From Verrucomicrobiales bacterium (GTDB taxonomy: Bacteria; Verrucomicrobiota; Verrucomicrobiia; Limisphaerales; SXQI01), in assembly GCA_005793025.1 (NCBI GenBank), contig SXQI01000241.1, positions 1 to 22,720 of the forward strand: 22,720 bases of DNA, read 5' to 3'. Positions 1-6,839 of the stretch are shown here, one piece after another (position 1 is the stretch's first letter; every line of letters begins with the position of its first letter). The notes below the pieces were generated by a model. That model was not told where the DNA came from. It ran no database searches and saw only the letters and a program-made list of their open reading frames with translations. Both the position numbers and the translations under genes were made by a program.

Positions 1-233
1 CCCATGAATCAATCCTCGCGGTGGTGCGCCAAGTTAAACCGGCACATCTAGAGAAGGTCGAATTATTTGATGTTTTCAGAGGTAAAAACGTAGCAGACGG
101 CAGCAAAAGCGTGGCCTACGCCTTCACTTACCGGAGTAGCGAGAAGACGTTAACCGACCAAGAAATTAACCCGGCTCACGAGCGTGTGATCGTAGAATTT
201 AGACAAAAACTCTCGGCCACAGTTCGGGAGTAG
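1..233 (+). CDS. pheT: Phenylalanine--tRNA ligase beta subunit, C-terminal end (partial)
   Basis: This is the last 76 or so codons of a gene that begins before the window. The open frame continues upstream of the first in-window GTG (codons from base 3 read H-E-S-I-L-A). The residues match the ferredoxin-fold anticodon-binding (FDX-ACB) domain that ends bacterial PheT: 'ILAVVRQ', then 'VELFDVFRGK', then 'SVAYAFTYRS', 'KTLTDQEIN' and a final helix. In the family this domain contacts the tRNA-Phe anticodon stem, while the alpha subunit (PheS) carries most of the active site. The gene ends in TAG with only one base between it and the stop of the convergent manC-like gene. I am confident of the family; the catalytic core-like and editing domains cannot be assessed here. 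Confidence 0.93.
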   Translation, partial: HESILAVVRQVKPAHLEKVELFDVFRGKNVADGSKSVAYAFTYRSSEKTLTDQEINPAHERVIVEFRQKLSATVRE

Positions 234-234
234 G

Positions 235-1362
235 TCAGACCAACTTTTTGTGTGCCTTACTCTCAGTGAGTTGACGCACCAAGTTTTTTATTTTTTGCGC
301 CTGAGATTTGTGCGCTACCAAAAGGGAGTCGTCAGTTTGGACGATAATTGAATCGGTAATGCCGACTAAGGTAATTGTCGATCGGTTTTTGGTTCTTGCA
401 TCGAATACTAAGTTATTTTCCGAATCGACCTGCACCAAATCGCCAACGACACAATTGCCGTGTGCATCAGGTTTCAGGTGCCGAGCCAACGCGGTCCAAG
501 CTCCGAGATCATCCCACGCAAAACCCCCGTCGGCTACGACTACGTTATCCGCTTTCTCAAGCAACGCGAAATCAACGGAGATTTTCTTTATACCCGGATA
601 TTCTTTGGCTAAAACGCGATCGAGCCGCGGTGTTCCGGCAACTTTCAACCAGCGTTGACAGGCCTCTTCCAGCTCAGGGCAATGCACTCGTAAGCCAGCT
701 AAAATTGTTGGGACGGACCAAATAAACATCCCAGCGTTCCAAAGATAATCACCAGATTTGAGATATGCCGCCGCAGTTTCTTCATTCGGTTTTTCAACAA
801 ATCTCAGAACTTTAGAAAGTTTGGTTTTGGAAGGTTTAGTTCCTTCGACAGGAGCAAGAGTTTCGCCAACATGGATGTAACCATAACCCGTGGCGGGTTC
901 CGTGGGAGGAATGCCGATCGTCACGATGACAGGATCCTGTTTCGCCCTATCAAATGCGTCGTTGAGGACCTGTTGAAATTGCTTTGCGGAAGGAATTACG
1001 TGATCCGCCGGAAGGACAGCCATGACGCCTGTCAATGAGTGCGCTCCTACGATTGCAGCACCTAGGGCAACGGCGGCACAGGTATCCCGTCCTACTGGTT
1101 CGGCAACTACATTTTCCTTCGGCAGTTTCGGTAATTGGCGACGCACTTCTGGAGCCTGAACCGCGTTGGTGATGATGTAGATGTTTTCAAGTGGAACTAC
1201 CGGCAAAACACGATCCACAGCCTGTTGTAAGAACGAACGTCCTCCTAGCAACGTGATGAGTTGTTTTGGCGTTTTTTCTCGGCTCACGGGCCAAAAGCGT
1301 TCTCCACGGCCACCCGCCATGATGATCACGAATCGATCTTGTTTTGAGGATTTTGCGCTCAT
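235..1362 (-). CDS. manC: Mannose-1-phosphate guanylyltransferase (GDP-mannose pyrophosphorylase)
   Basis: Makes GDP-mannose from GTP and mannose-1-phosphate in the cytoplasm, the activated sugar for O-antigen, exopolysaccharide or glycoprotein mannose and fucose. The 375-residue protein has the nucleotidyltransferase signature 'GGRGERFWPVSREKTPKQ' at residues 17-34, the 'LPADH' metal/nucleotide motif at 117-121, 'GYGYI' at 159-163, the sugar-phosphate motif 'FVEKP' at 188-192 and 'WNAGMF' at 208-213. It stops after the left-handed beta-helix region, so it is the short, single-function form without the C-terminal phosphomannose isomerase domain of longer ManC/AlgA proteins. It follows trpA by 17 bases on the same strand and is probably cotranscribed with it. 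The ATG has no visible Shine-Dalgarno. The symbol is used for the function; genomes variously call it manC, cpsB or rfbM. Confidence 0.92.
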   Translation of the reverse strand: MSAKSSKQDRFVIIMAGGRGERFWPVSREKTPKQLITLLGGRSFLQQAVDRVLPVVPLENIYIITNAVQAPEVRRQLPKLPKENVVAEPVGRDTCAAVALGAAIVGAHSLTGVMAVLPADHVIPSAKQFQQVLNDAFDRAKQDPVIVTIGIPPTEPATGYGYIHVGETLAPVEGTKPSKTKLSKVLRFVEKPNEETAAAYLKSGDYLWNAGMFIWSVPTILAGLRVHCPELEEACQRWLKVAGTPRLDRVLAKEYPGIKKISVDFALLEKADNVVVADGGFAWDDLGAWTALARHLKPDAHGNCVVGDLVQVDSENNLVFDARTKNRSTITLVGITDSIIVQTDDSLLVAHKSQAQKIKNLVRQLTESKAHKKLV

Positions 1363-1379
1363 TGTTTTTATTCGTTGGA

Positions 1380-2183
1380 TTAAGAGTTTGTTTTGATTGC
1401 CTCCACCATGGGACTCACAAATTTAACGACTCGGTCGACGAGATCGGGTTCTTTGCCGTGCAATGCAATCTGGTTGACCACCGCACTACCCACTACGATT
1501 GCCTCAGCAAAAGAAGCAACATATCGGGCTTGTTCTGGGTTTGAGATTCCGAATCCGACTGCGATTGGCAGATCCGTGTGCTCACGGATTCTTGCCGTCA
1601 TTGCTCCGATATTGGTCGCGACCTGATCTTGCATCCCAGTGACGCCTTCTCGTGAAACATAGTAAATAAAACCGCTGGCGCGTTTGGCGATAAGCTCCAT
1701 TCGATCGATGGTCGTTGTCGGGGCCATTAGGTAGATCACAGAGAGTCCTGCCTTCGCCATCTGCGCTTCGTAATCGTCCGATTCCTCCGGTGGCAGATCT
1801 AATACAAGTAACCCATCAACTCCTGCTGCAGCGCAATCCGTGATCCATTTTGCGATCCCGTAGCGGTGGAGGATGTTGAAATACACATAAAGGACGATTG
1901 GCACCTGACTTTCAGCACGGAGACCGTGGATCATCTCCAAAAGTTTTTTGGGTGTGGTTCCTGATTCCAAACCTCGTTGGGCCGCGAGTTGGTTCACCAA
2001 ACCATCCGCCAAAGGATCGCTGAATGGCACTCCTAGCTCAACGATGTCCACACCTGCTTTGTCCATTCCAACCACTAACTCCTGAGTGGTGGCTAAACTT
2101 GGATCTCCAGCCCCAATATAAACAACAAATCCCTTCTGTTTGTTTTGACGCAGACGTTGAAACTGGGCAGTGATTCGATTCAT
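1380..2183 (-). CDS. trpA: Tryptophan synthase alpha chain
   Basis: Splits indole-3-glycerol phosphate into indole and glyceraldehyde-3-phosphate; the indole is passed through a tunnel to TrpB. The 267-residue length is normal for the family. The two catalytic acids fall at the same numbers as in E. coli: Glu49 in 'VELGVPFSDPLADG' and Asp60 in the same motif. 'GFIYYVSREGVTG' is the mobile phosphate-binding loop, and 'GFGIS' with 'VVGSAVV' form the phosphate site near the C-terminus. One oddity is that the usual Pro after 'LADG' is Leu, giving 'DGLVNQ'. trpB is not next to it inside this window; the upstream neighbour is a divergent beta-propeller gene, so trpA is separated from the rest of the pathway or leads its own unit with manC downstream. 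Confidence 0.95.
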   Translation of the reverse strand: MNRITAQFQRLRQNKQKGFVVYIGAGDPSLATTQELVVGMDKAGVDIVELGVPFSDPLADGLVNQLAAQRGLESGTTPKKLLEMIHGLRAESQVPIVLYVYFNILHRYGIAKWITDCAAAGVDGLLVLDLPPEESDDYEAQMAKAGLSVIYLMAPTTTIDRMELIAKRASGFIYYVSREGVTGMQDQVATNIGAMTARIREHTDLPIAVGFGISNPEQARYVASFAEAIVVGSAVVNQIALHGKEPDLVDRVVKFVSPMVEAIKTNS

Positions 2184-2208
2184 GTCCTACCACCATGCCA
2201 ACCTTCCT

Positions 2209-2240
2209 AGGGAAGCTCAAGCGTGAGCGAACATTTCCCT
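2209..2240. other. Hairpin in the divergent trpA / beta-propeller intergenic region
   Basis: An inner stem GCTCA/TGAGC (2215-2219 with 2224-2228, loop AGCG) sits inside an outer stem AGGGAA/TTCCCT (2209-2214 with 2235-2240), with six unpaired bases on one side. It lies 26 bases upstream of the trpA start and 87 upstream of the beta-propeller start. It could be an operator or a leader structure of trpA. There is no T-run, so it is not a typical terminator. I see no leader peptide rich in Trp codons and no clear promoter hexamers here. Confidence 0.25.
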
Positions 2241-2326
2241 TAAACCTCCCGCCCAACTCTGTGAGCGAGGCTTGCTTTTCTTTGGTTCTCACCGAATGAT
2301 CCCCACGCCGACCGTTTAGATTTGTT

Positions 2327-3619
2327 ATGAAAAAATCGATATTTCAGACTGGGTTCACTGCCATCGCATTTTCAATGTTTGCGGTCTCGTATTCCGTAAT
2401 CGCAGAATGGCCCGGTTACCGAGGTCCAACCCATGACGGAAGATCCACTGAGAGTGTTTCTGCATGGCCAGCAGCAGGCCCCAAAGTGCTTTGGAAAATC
2501 CCTATGGCAACAGGGTTCAGTTCGATTTCGATAGCGAAGGGGAGAGCATACACCTTGGTGCGACGAGATTTTGAAGGTGCCGCCAAGGAAACATGCCTCG
2601 CATTGGATGCAAACACAGGGAATGAGATTTGGGCCACGCCTCTGGGGGTCGCGAAATACGACGGCGGTGGGGATAGTGGCGAAAAGGATAACGGGGGTGG
2701 GGATGGACCACGCTCCACACCAACCGTGGATGGAGATATGGTTTATATCTTGGATGGCCGTTTGATCCTGAGTTGTTTGGACACCAAGACCGGTGCCGTT
2801 AAATGGTCAAAGGACTTGGTTAAGGATCACGGAGGTCAGGGTATTTATTGGCAAAATTCAGCATCCCCAATTGTCGATGGGAATGTGATTTTCGTTTGCG
2901 CGGGTGGAGCAGGGCAGTCTTTGTTAGCGTTTAATAAGAAAGACGGAACACTCCTCTGGAAAGGCGAGAACGACAAACCTACCCACGCCAGCCCCACGCC
3001 GGCCACGATCCATGGCGTTCGCCAAGTAATTTTCTTCACGCAAGCTGGGCTGGTTTCTGCGGAAGCCAAGTCAGGAAAAGTTTTATGGCGTCATCCATAC
3101 CGTTTCAACATTTCGACCGCAGCCTCACCGATTGTTGGTGGCGATATTGTTTATTGTTCGGTCGGCTATGGAGTCGGTGCCGGAGCCGCAAAAATCACGA
3201 AAAGTGGAGACGCATGGATCGCAACCGAGATTTGGCGTTCAACCGGTAACGCTCTCGCTAATCACTGGAGCACGCCGGTTCTAAAAGACGGTTATCTCTA
3301 TGGAATGTTCCAGTTCAAAGAGTATGGGACGGGTGCAATGAAATGTGTTGAGCTAGCCACCGGGAAGGAACTCTGGTCGAAACCAAATTTCGGTCCGGGT
3401 AATGTCACCTTGGCAGGTAATAAAGTCATCGTGTTGGGGGATCGGGGGCAAGTGGTGTTGGTTGAGGCATCCCCGACGGCCTACACCGAACTCGCACGCA
3501 CCCAAGCGGTGACTGGGAAATGCTGGTCGACCCCAAGCCTAAGCGGTGGCCGTCTATATGTTCGCAGCACCAAGGAGGGTGTCTGTTTGGATTTGGCAGG
3601 AAAACTCAGCGCACGCTAG
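2327..3619 (+). CDS. Secreted PQQ-type beta-propeller repeat protein
   Basis: A 430-residue exported protein with a signal peptide (Lys-Lys followed by a hydrophobic stretch to about residue 26). After that come repeated blade motifs of the PQQ/BamB class, such as 'TGNEIWATPL', 'TGAVKWSKDL', 'DGTLLWKGEN', 'SGKVLWRHPY' and 'TGKELWSKPN', each an Ala/Gly-x-x-x-W strand ending. Near the start of the mature protein is 'WPGYRGPTHDG', a form common in proteins from Verrucomicrobiota and Planctomycetota annotated as outer-membrane assembly BamB-like or PQQ-binding-like. I see no alcohol-dehydrogenase haem domain and no lipoprotein cysteine, so an enzyme role or a true BamB role is not shown; ligand binding or a protein scaffold is possible. 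The start has no Shine-Dalgarno. It leads a run of plus-strand genes ending at 6836. Confidence 0.8.
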   Translation: MKKSIFQTGFTAIAFSMFAVSYSVIAEWPGYRGPTHDGRSTESVSAWPAAGPKVLWKIPMATGFSSISIAKGRAYTLVRRDFEGAAKETCLALDANTGNEIWATPLGVAKYDGGGDSGEKDNGGGDGPRSTPTVDGDMVYILDGRLILSCLDTKTGAVKWSKDLVKDHGGQGIYWQNSASPIVDGNVIFVCAGGAGQSLLAFNKKDGTLLWKGENDKPTHASPTPATIHGVRQVIFFTQAGLVSAEAKSGKVLWRHPYRFNISTAASPIVGGDIVYCSVGYGVGAGAAKITKSGDAWIATEIWRSTGNALANHWSTPVLKDGYLYGMFQFKEYGTGAMKCVELATGKELWSKPNFGPGNVTLAGNKVIVLGDRGQVVLVEASPTAYTELARTQAVTGKCWSTPSLSGGRLYVRSTKEGVCLDLAGKLSAR

Positions 3620-3658
3620 TCTGCGGTATTGATCGTGTCGGGAGCATAAAACACATTT

Positions 3659-4375
3659 ATGGCTAGAACCATCGTGGAAATGACGGTCGAATCCGTCAAA
3701 ATGGAGTTGCCCGACACCAAGACGCTTCGCCTTAAGTGGCCTGCGGATTACGACATTGATTTCAAGACGGGACAATTCATCACGCTCGCGTGGCCTGACA
3801 CTCTGAATTACAAGCGGGCTTACTCCTTGTCGTCTTGCGCCTTGGATCGCGGGGCATTTGAGGTGACGGTCAAGCGCGATGGCAAGATGGGAACTCGCAT
3901 CGTGGATTGGGCGAAGGCGGGTGACACGATGATGGTTCTCCCTCCTGCTGGCCGTTTTCTGCCCGTTTATGAGCAGACCAAACATTTGCTCTGTATCGCC
4001 GGAGGTTCGGGTGTGACCCCGTTTCGAGGTTTTGTTCGTGAGGCTGCATTACTGAAACATCCCACTCGGATTACGATCCTCTACAGTGTGCGGACTCCGA
4101 GTGATATCATTTTTCATGAGGAATTCCTCCAATTGGAAAAAGAGAATCCTTTGGTCTCATTCAATGTCACCTGTACTCGGTTGCCAGAAGGTCTGGAATG
4201 GACTGGACGCCGAGGTAGGATCACCGCCGACTGGATTCGGGATCATATTCGGGATCTGAGCCAAACGATCTTTTATGCCTGCGGACCGAATGAGTTGGTG
4301 AATTCAACTGAGGCTCTGGTTCTAGAGGAATTGAAAGTTCCTAAGGAACAGATGCGAACTGAGAAATGGGGTTAA
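3659..4375 (+). CDS. FAD-dependent ferredoxin--NADP+ reductase-type oxidoreductase
   Basis: A 238-residue cytoplasmic flavoprotein of the ferredoxin-NADP reductase superfamily. The N-terminal half is the FAD-binding barrel with the diagnostic 'RAYSLSS' at residues 53-59, where Arg, Tyr and Ser contact the flavin. The C-terminal half is the NAD(P)-binding domain, with 'GGSGVTPFRGF' at 115-125 and 'YACGPNELV' at 207-214. There is no Cys-rich 2Fe-2S domain at either end, so it needs a separate electron partner (ferredoxin, flavodoxin, or an oxygenase or hydroxylase component). It ends in 'EKWG', close to the end of many reductases of this type. The stop lies 49 bases before gcvT, so they may share a transcript, although no functional link is obvious. 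NADH versus NADPH preference cannot be told from the sequence. Confidence 0.83.
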   Translation: MARTIVEMTVESVKMELPDTKTLRLKWPADYDIDFKTGQFITLAWPDTLNYKRAYSLSSCALDRGAFEVTVKRDGKMGTRIVDWAKAGDTMMVLPPAGRFLPVYEQTKHLLCIAGGSGVTPFRGFVREAALLKHPTRITILYSVRTPSDIIFHEEFLQLEKENPLVSFNVTCTRLPEGLEWTGRRGRITADWIRDHIRDLSQTIFYACGPNELVNSTEALVLEELKVPKEQMRTEKWG

Positions 4376-4424
4376 TCCTATTGCAATCACCTGAGTTCGG
4401 TTCCTTGGAGCATCTGCGAGTATT

Positions 4425-5537
4425 ATGTTGAAACGGACGCCACTGTTTGAAGTTCATCAAAAGTTAGGGGCGCGACTCGTCGAATTTGGTGGTTGGGAGA
4501 TGCCCGTTTTCTATTCGAGTATCATCGAGGAGCATCGGGCCGTCCGCAACGCTGCTGGTATTTTCGATATTTGCCATATGGGTGAGGTGAGAGTGATCGG
4601 GCCGGGGGCTGTTTCATTTCTGAACCATGTGCTCACGAACGATATCACTAAACTTGGCGTTGGTGATGGCCAGTATAGCTTGATGTGTAACCCGGCTGGT
4701 GGAGTGATAGATGACTTATACGTCTATAAACTGGGAGTAGACGAGTTTCTCCTCATCATCAACGCCTCAAGAATTGCTGAGGATTTCGCTTGGTTGACTC
4801 AGGAAGTCCTCGGAGAATTTGGCAGCGGCACGACATTGACAAATCAGAGTGATGTATTCGGGGCAATCGCTATACAAGGTCCCACGGTGGGGCGATTCAT
4901 TGATAGGTGTGTCGATAGTTTTGACCGAGCCCCTTCGAGTCTCATTAAAAACCAAATAACCCGTGGGATGTTTAGTGGCGAAATGGTTCACCTAGCACGG
5001 ACAGGTTACACTGGAGAAGACGGTTTTGAGCTGGTGGGATCATCCAGTATTATTAGCGGTCTTTGGCAGCGAGCCTTGGAGGTAGGCCACACGCATGGGC
5101 TCAAACCAGCGGGTTTAGGGGCTCGTGACACGTTGCGAACGGAGGTTTGTTACCCGCTCTACGGACACGAGCTTGATGAGACAAAAACCCCGATCGAGGC
5201 AGGTCTTGGTTTTTTTGTGAGTCTCACGAAAGGTGCTTTTAACGGTCGCGAGGTTTTGGCTAATCAAAAAAATGTAGGTGTCACACAAATGTGTGTCGCC
5301 TTCAAAATGGTGGAAAAGTCTCCACCTCCGCGACCGCATTATAAAGTGTGTATTGGAGGTAAACCTATCGGTGAAGTGGTGAGCGGAACTCTCAGTCCAA
5401 GCCTAAACGTTGGCATTGGAATGGCATATGTTCCGCCGACAGTTGTTCAACTGGGCTCCCGGGTGGAGATCGAAATCAGGGGGCAATATTTTGCAGCGGA
5501 GATTGTTAAAAAACCGATTTACCGAAAAGCAAGTTGA
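4425..5537 (+). CDS. gcvT: Aminomethyltransferase (glycine cleavage system T protein)
   Basis: Takes the aminomethyl group from the lipoyl arm of H protein and, with tetrahydrofolate, releases ammonia and 5,10-methylene-THF. The 370-residue protein has the family's order of motifs: 'FGGWEMPVFYSS' near the start, 'DICHMGEVRV' at 48-57, 'GGVIDDLYVYKL' at 92-103 with the catalytic aspartate at 96, 'RTGYTGEDGFEL' in the middle, 'GLGARDTLRTE' and 'YPLYGHELDE', and a C-terminal barrel with 'GEVVSGTLSPSL'. The usual 'LRLEAG' is 'LRTEVC' here, a mild departure. gcvH follows 31 bases later on the same strand. No glycine-riboswitch-sized leader fits the 49-base gap before this gene. Confidence 0.96.
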   Translation: MLKRTPLFEVHQKLGARLVEFGGWEMPVFYSSIIEEHRAVRNAAGIFDICHMGEVRVIGPGAVSFLNHVLTNDITKLGVGDGQYSLMCNPAGGVIDDLYVYKLGVDEFLLIINASRIAEDFAWLTQEVLGEFGSGTTLTNQSDVFGAIAIQGPTVGRFIDRCVDSFDRAPSSLIKNQITRGMFSGEMVHLARTGYTGEDGFELVGSSSIISGLWQRALEVGHTHGLKPAGLGARDTLRTEVCYPLYGHELDETKTPIEAGLGFFVSLTKGAFNGREVLANQKNVGVTQMCVAFKMVEKSPPPRPHYKVCIGGKPIGEVVSGTLSPSLNVGIGMAYVPPTVVQLGSRVEIEIRGQYFAAEIVKKPIYRKAS

Positions 5538-5568
5538 CCTCGGTGTCGAGCTCGGTTCTATTTTGTTT

Positions 5569-5952
5569 ATGTCGAAAATACCTAATGAGCTACGGTACGC
5601 TAAATCACACGAATGGGTTCGCGTTGAGGGCGATCATGCCACGGTTGGTATCACGGACCATGCACAGCACGAACTCACCGATATAGTTTTCGTGGAATTA
5701 CCACAACTCCAGCGGATTGTTAAAGCGGGTGAGGCTTGTGCTGTGGTTGAATCTGTCAAAACCGCTAGCGATATCTACTCTCCGGTTAGCGGTCAAATTG
5801 TTGAAATTAATTCGGCGTTATCGAACGATCCCGCATTGGTCAATACCAGCCCGTTCGGAGATGGCTGGTTTTACAAAATAAAGCTTTCTGATGTTTCTGA
5901 AACCGAGGCATTGCTAGCACCGGACGATTACCTCAAACAAGTTGGTGGTTGA
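5569..5952 (+). CDS. gcvH: Glycine cleavage system H protein (lipoyl carrier)
   Basis: A 127-residue lipoyl-carrier protein that shuttles the aminomethyl intermediate between the P, T and L proteins. The lipoylated lysine is Lys64 in 'VVESVKTASDIYSP', inside the hammerhead hairpin typical of the family. 'YAKSHEWVRVEG' starts the domain, and 'NTSPFGDGWFYKIKL' and 'LLAPDDYLK' end it. The frame stays open back to 5410 inside gcvT, but the ATG at 5569 gives the normal family length and start ('IPNELRYAKSHEW'), so I chose it. There is no Shine-Dalgarno. The next gene in the usual gcvT-gcvH-gcvP order would be gcvP; it is absent here and a DUF218 gene follows instead. Confidence 0.96.
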   Translation: MSKIPNELRYAKSHEWVRVEGDHATVGITDHAQHELTDIVFVELPQLQRIVKAGEACAVVESVKTASDIYSPVSGQIVEINSALSNDPALVNTSPFGDGWFYKIKLSDVSETEALLAPDDYLKQVGG

Positions 5953-6026
5953 AACGCTCAATATGCACCAATCGTTCGAGAGTTTACGCGGTTGGGTGTG
6001 TCGCCAGTTTATAAAAAAGTGACCCG

Positions 6027-6836
6027 ATGAGTTTGCAGTGGTTAAGACCCTTAGCTCCATTGTTGCAGCCTGTTGGCTTTCTCTGGATGGTCATCACCTT
6101 GAGTTTGATTTTTTCCCTTTACCGCAAACACTGGGGAACCGCTGCCCTCACCTGTTTCCTCAGTTTGGCAATTTATATTGTGGGAGCGACGTCGCTTCCT
6201 GTGGATCTGCTTTCAAGTCTTGAAGCACCTTATGCCACAAACCGCATCACCAACGTGCCAAAGGCTGATGCCATCGTGATGTTAGGGGGTGTCTTGAACC
6301 ATTCCAAAAATGACACCTTCGGATTCAATTTGGGATCTAATGCTGACCGTGTTTTGACTGCCGCTGAGTTGTGGCGGGAACGGCGGGCTCCGATCTTGAT
6401 CCTTGGTGGTGGCGAAGCGAGCTTGGATTCGACGAAAAGTTTTGGAGAAGGAAAGCTGGTTGAACGTTGGCTGGCTGTCGAACAAGTGCCCACAAGTGCG
6501 ATTATTTCGTTAAAACCAAGCCTGACAACCGTCGAAGAAGCTCAGCAGGTGAGAGACCTAGTTACCCACTACAAATGGCAACGCGTCCTCTTAGTGACTT
6601 CCGCATCTCATATGCGACGAGCAGAAGCGTTGTTTGTTCAGATGAAAATCCCTGTCGTCCCTGTCCCCTGTGATTTCGAAGGACTGACCGCTCGCGAAAA
6701 CGAATCATTGAGTTGGATTCCACGTCAGAACGGTTTTTTTCTGATGAGCCTCTATTTACACGAATTCGTCGGATGGTATGTGTATCGAGCTCAGGGTCTT
6801 GTGGGTGCGGAACCGCCGGAGGCTGCTAAAGGTTGA
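6027..6836 (+). CDS. ElyC/SanA/YdcF-family membrane protein (DUF218)
   Basis: A 269-residue protein with two N-terminal hydrophobic helices (about residues 14-31 and 38-57), then a soluble DUF218 domain. Visible domain motifs are 'ADAIVMLGG', 'RAPILILGGGEA', 'SLTTVEEAQQVRD' and 'VLLVTSASHMRRA', which match the Rossmann-like DUF218 fold with the conserved Glu of the N/T-T-x-E loop and the final His-Met-x-R. E. coli members (ElyC, SanA) affect envelope integrity and peptidoglycan or enterobacterial common antigen lipid-carrier balance; the chemical activity is not known with certainty. The topology places the domain in the periplasm. It lies 74 bases after gcvH and its stop is three bases from the stop of the convergent response regulator. 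Confidence 0.87.
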   Translation: MSLQWLRPLAPLLQPVGFLWMVITLSLIFSLYRKHWGTAALTCFLSLAIYIVGATSLPVDLLSSLEAPYATNRITNVPKADAIVMLGGVLNHSKNDTFGFNLGSNADRVLTAAELWRERRAPILILGGGEASLDSTKSFGEGKLVERWLAVEQVPTSAIISLKPSLTTVEEAQQVRDLVTHYKWQRVLLVTSASHMRRAEALFVQMKIPVVPVPCDFEGLTARENESLSWIPRQNGFFLMSLYLHEFVGWYVYRAQGLVGAEPPEAAKG

Positions 6837-6839
6837 GCT

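Noticed and set aside
1899..1915. TGGCAC followed by TTTC as a sigma-54 promoter
   Set aside because: It lies inside trpA on the antisense strand, lacks the TGC core, and has no gene positioned to use it.
2038..2292. 84-residue minus-strand ORF across the trpA start as a leader gene
   Set aside because: Most of it is trpA read in another frame, there is no Trp-codon run or ribosome-binding site, and it has no recognisable protein features.
5410..5568. N-terminal extension of GcvH back into gcvT
   Set aside because: The added 53 residues are the out-of-frame reading of the gcvT end; the ATG at 5569 gives the standard H-protein start and length.
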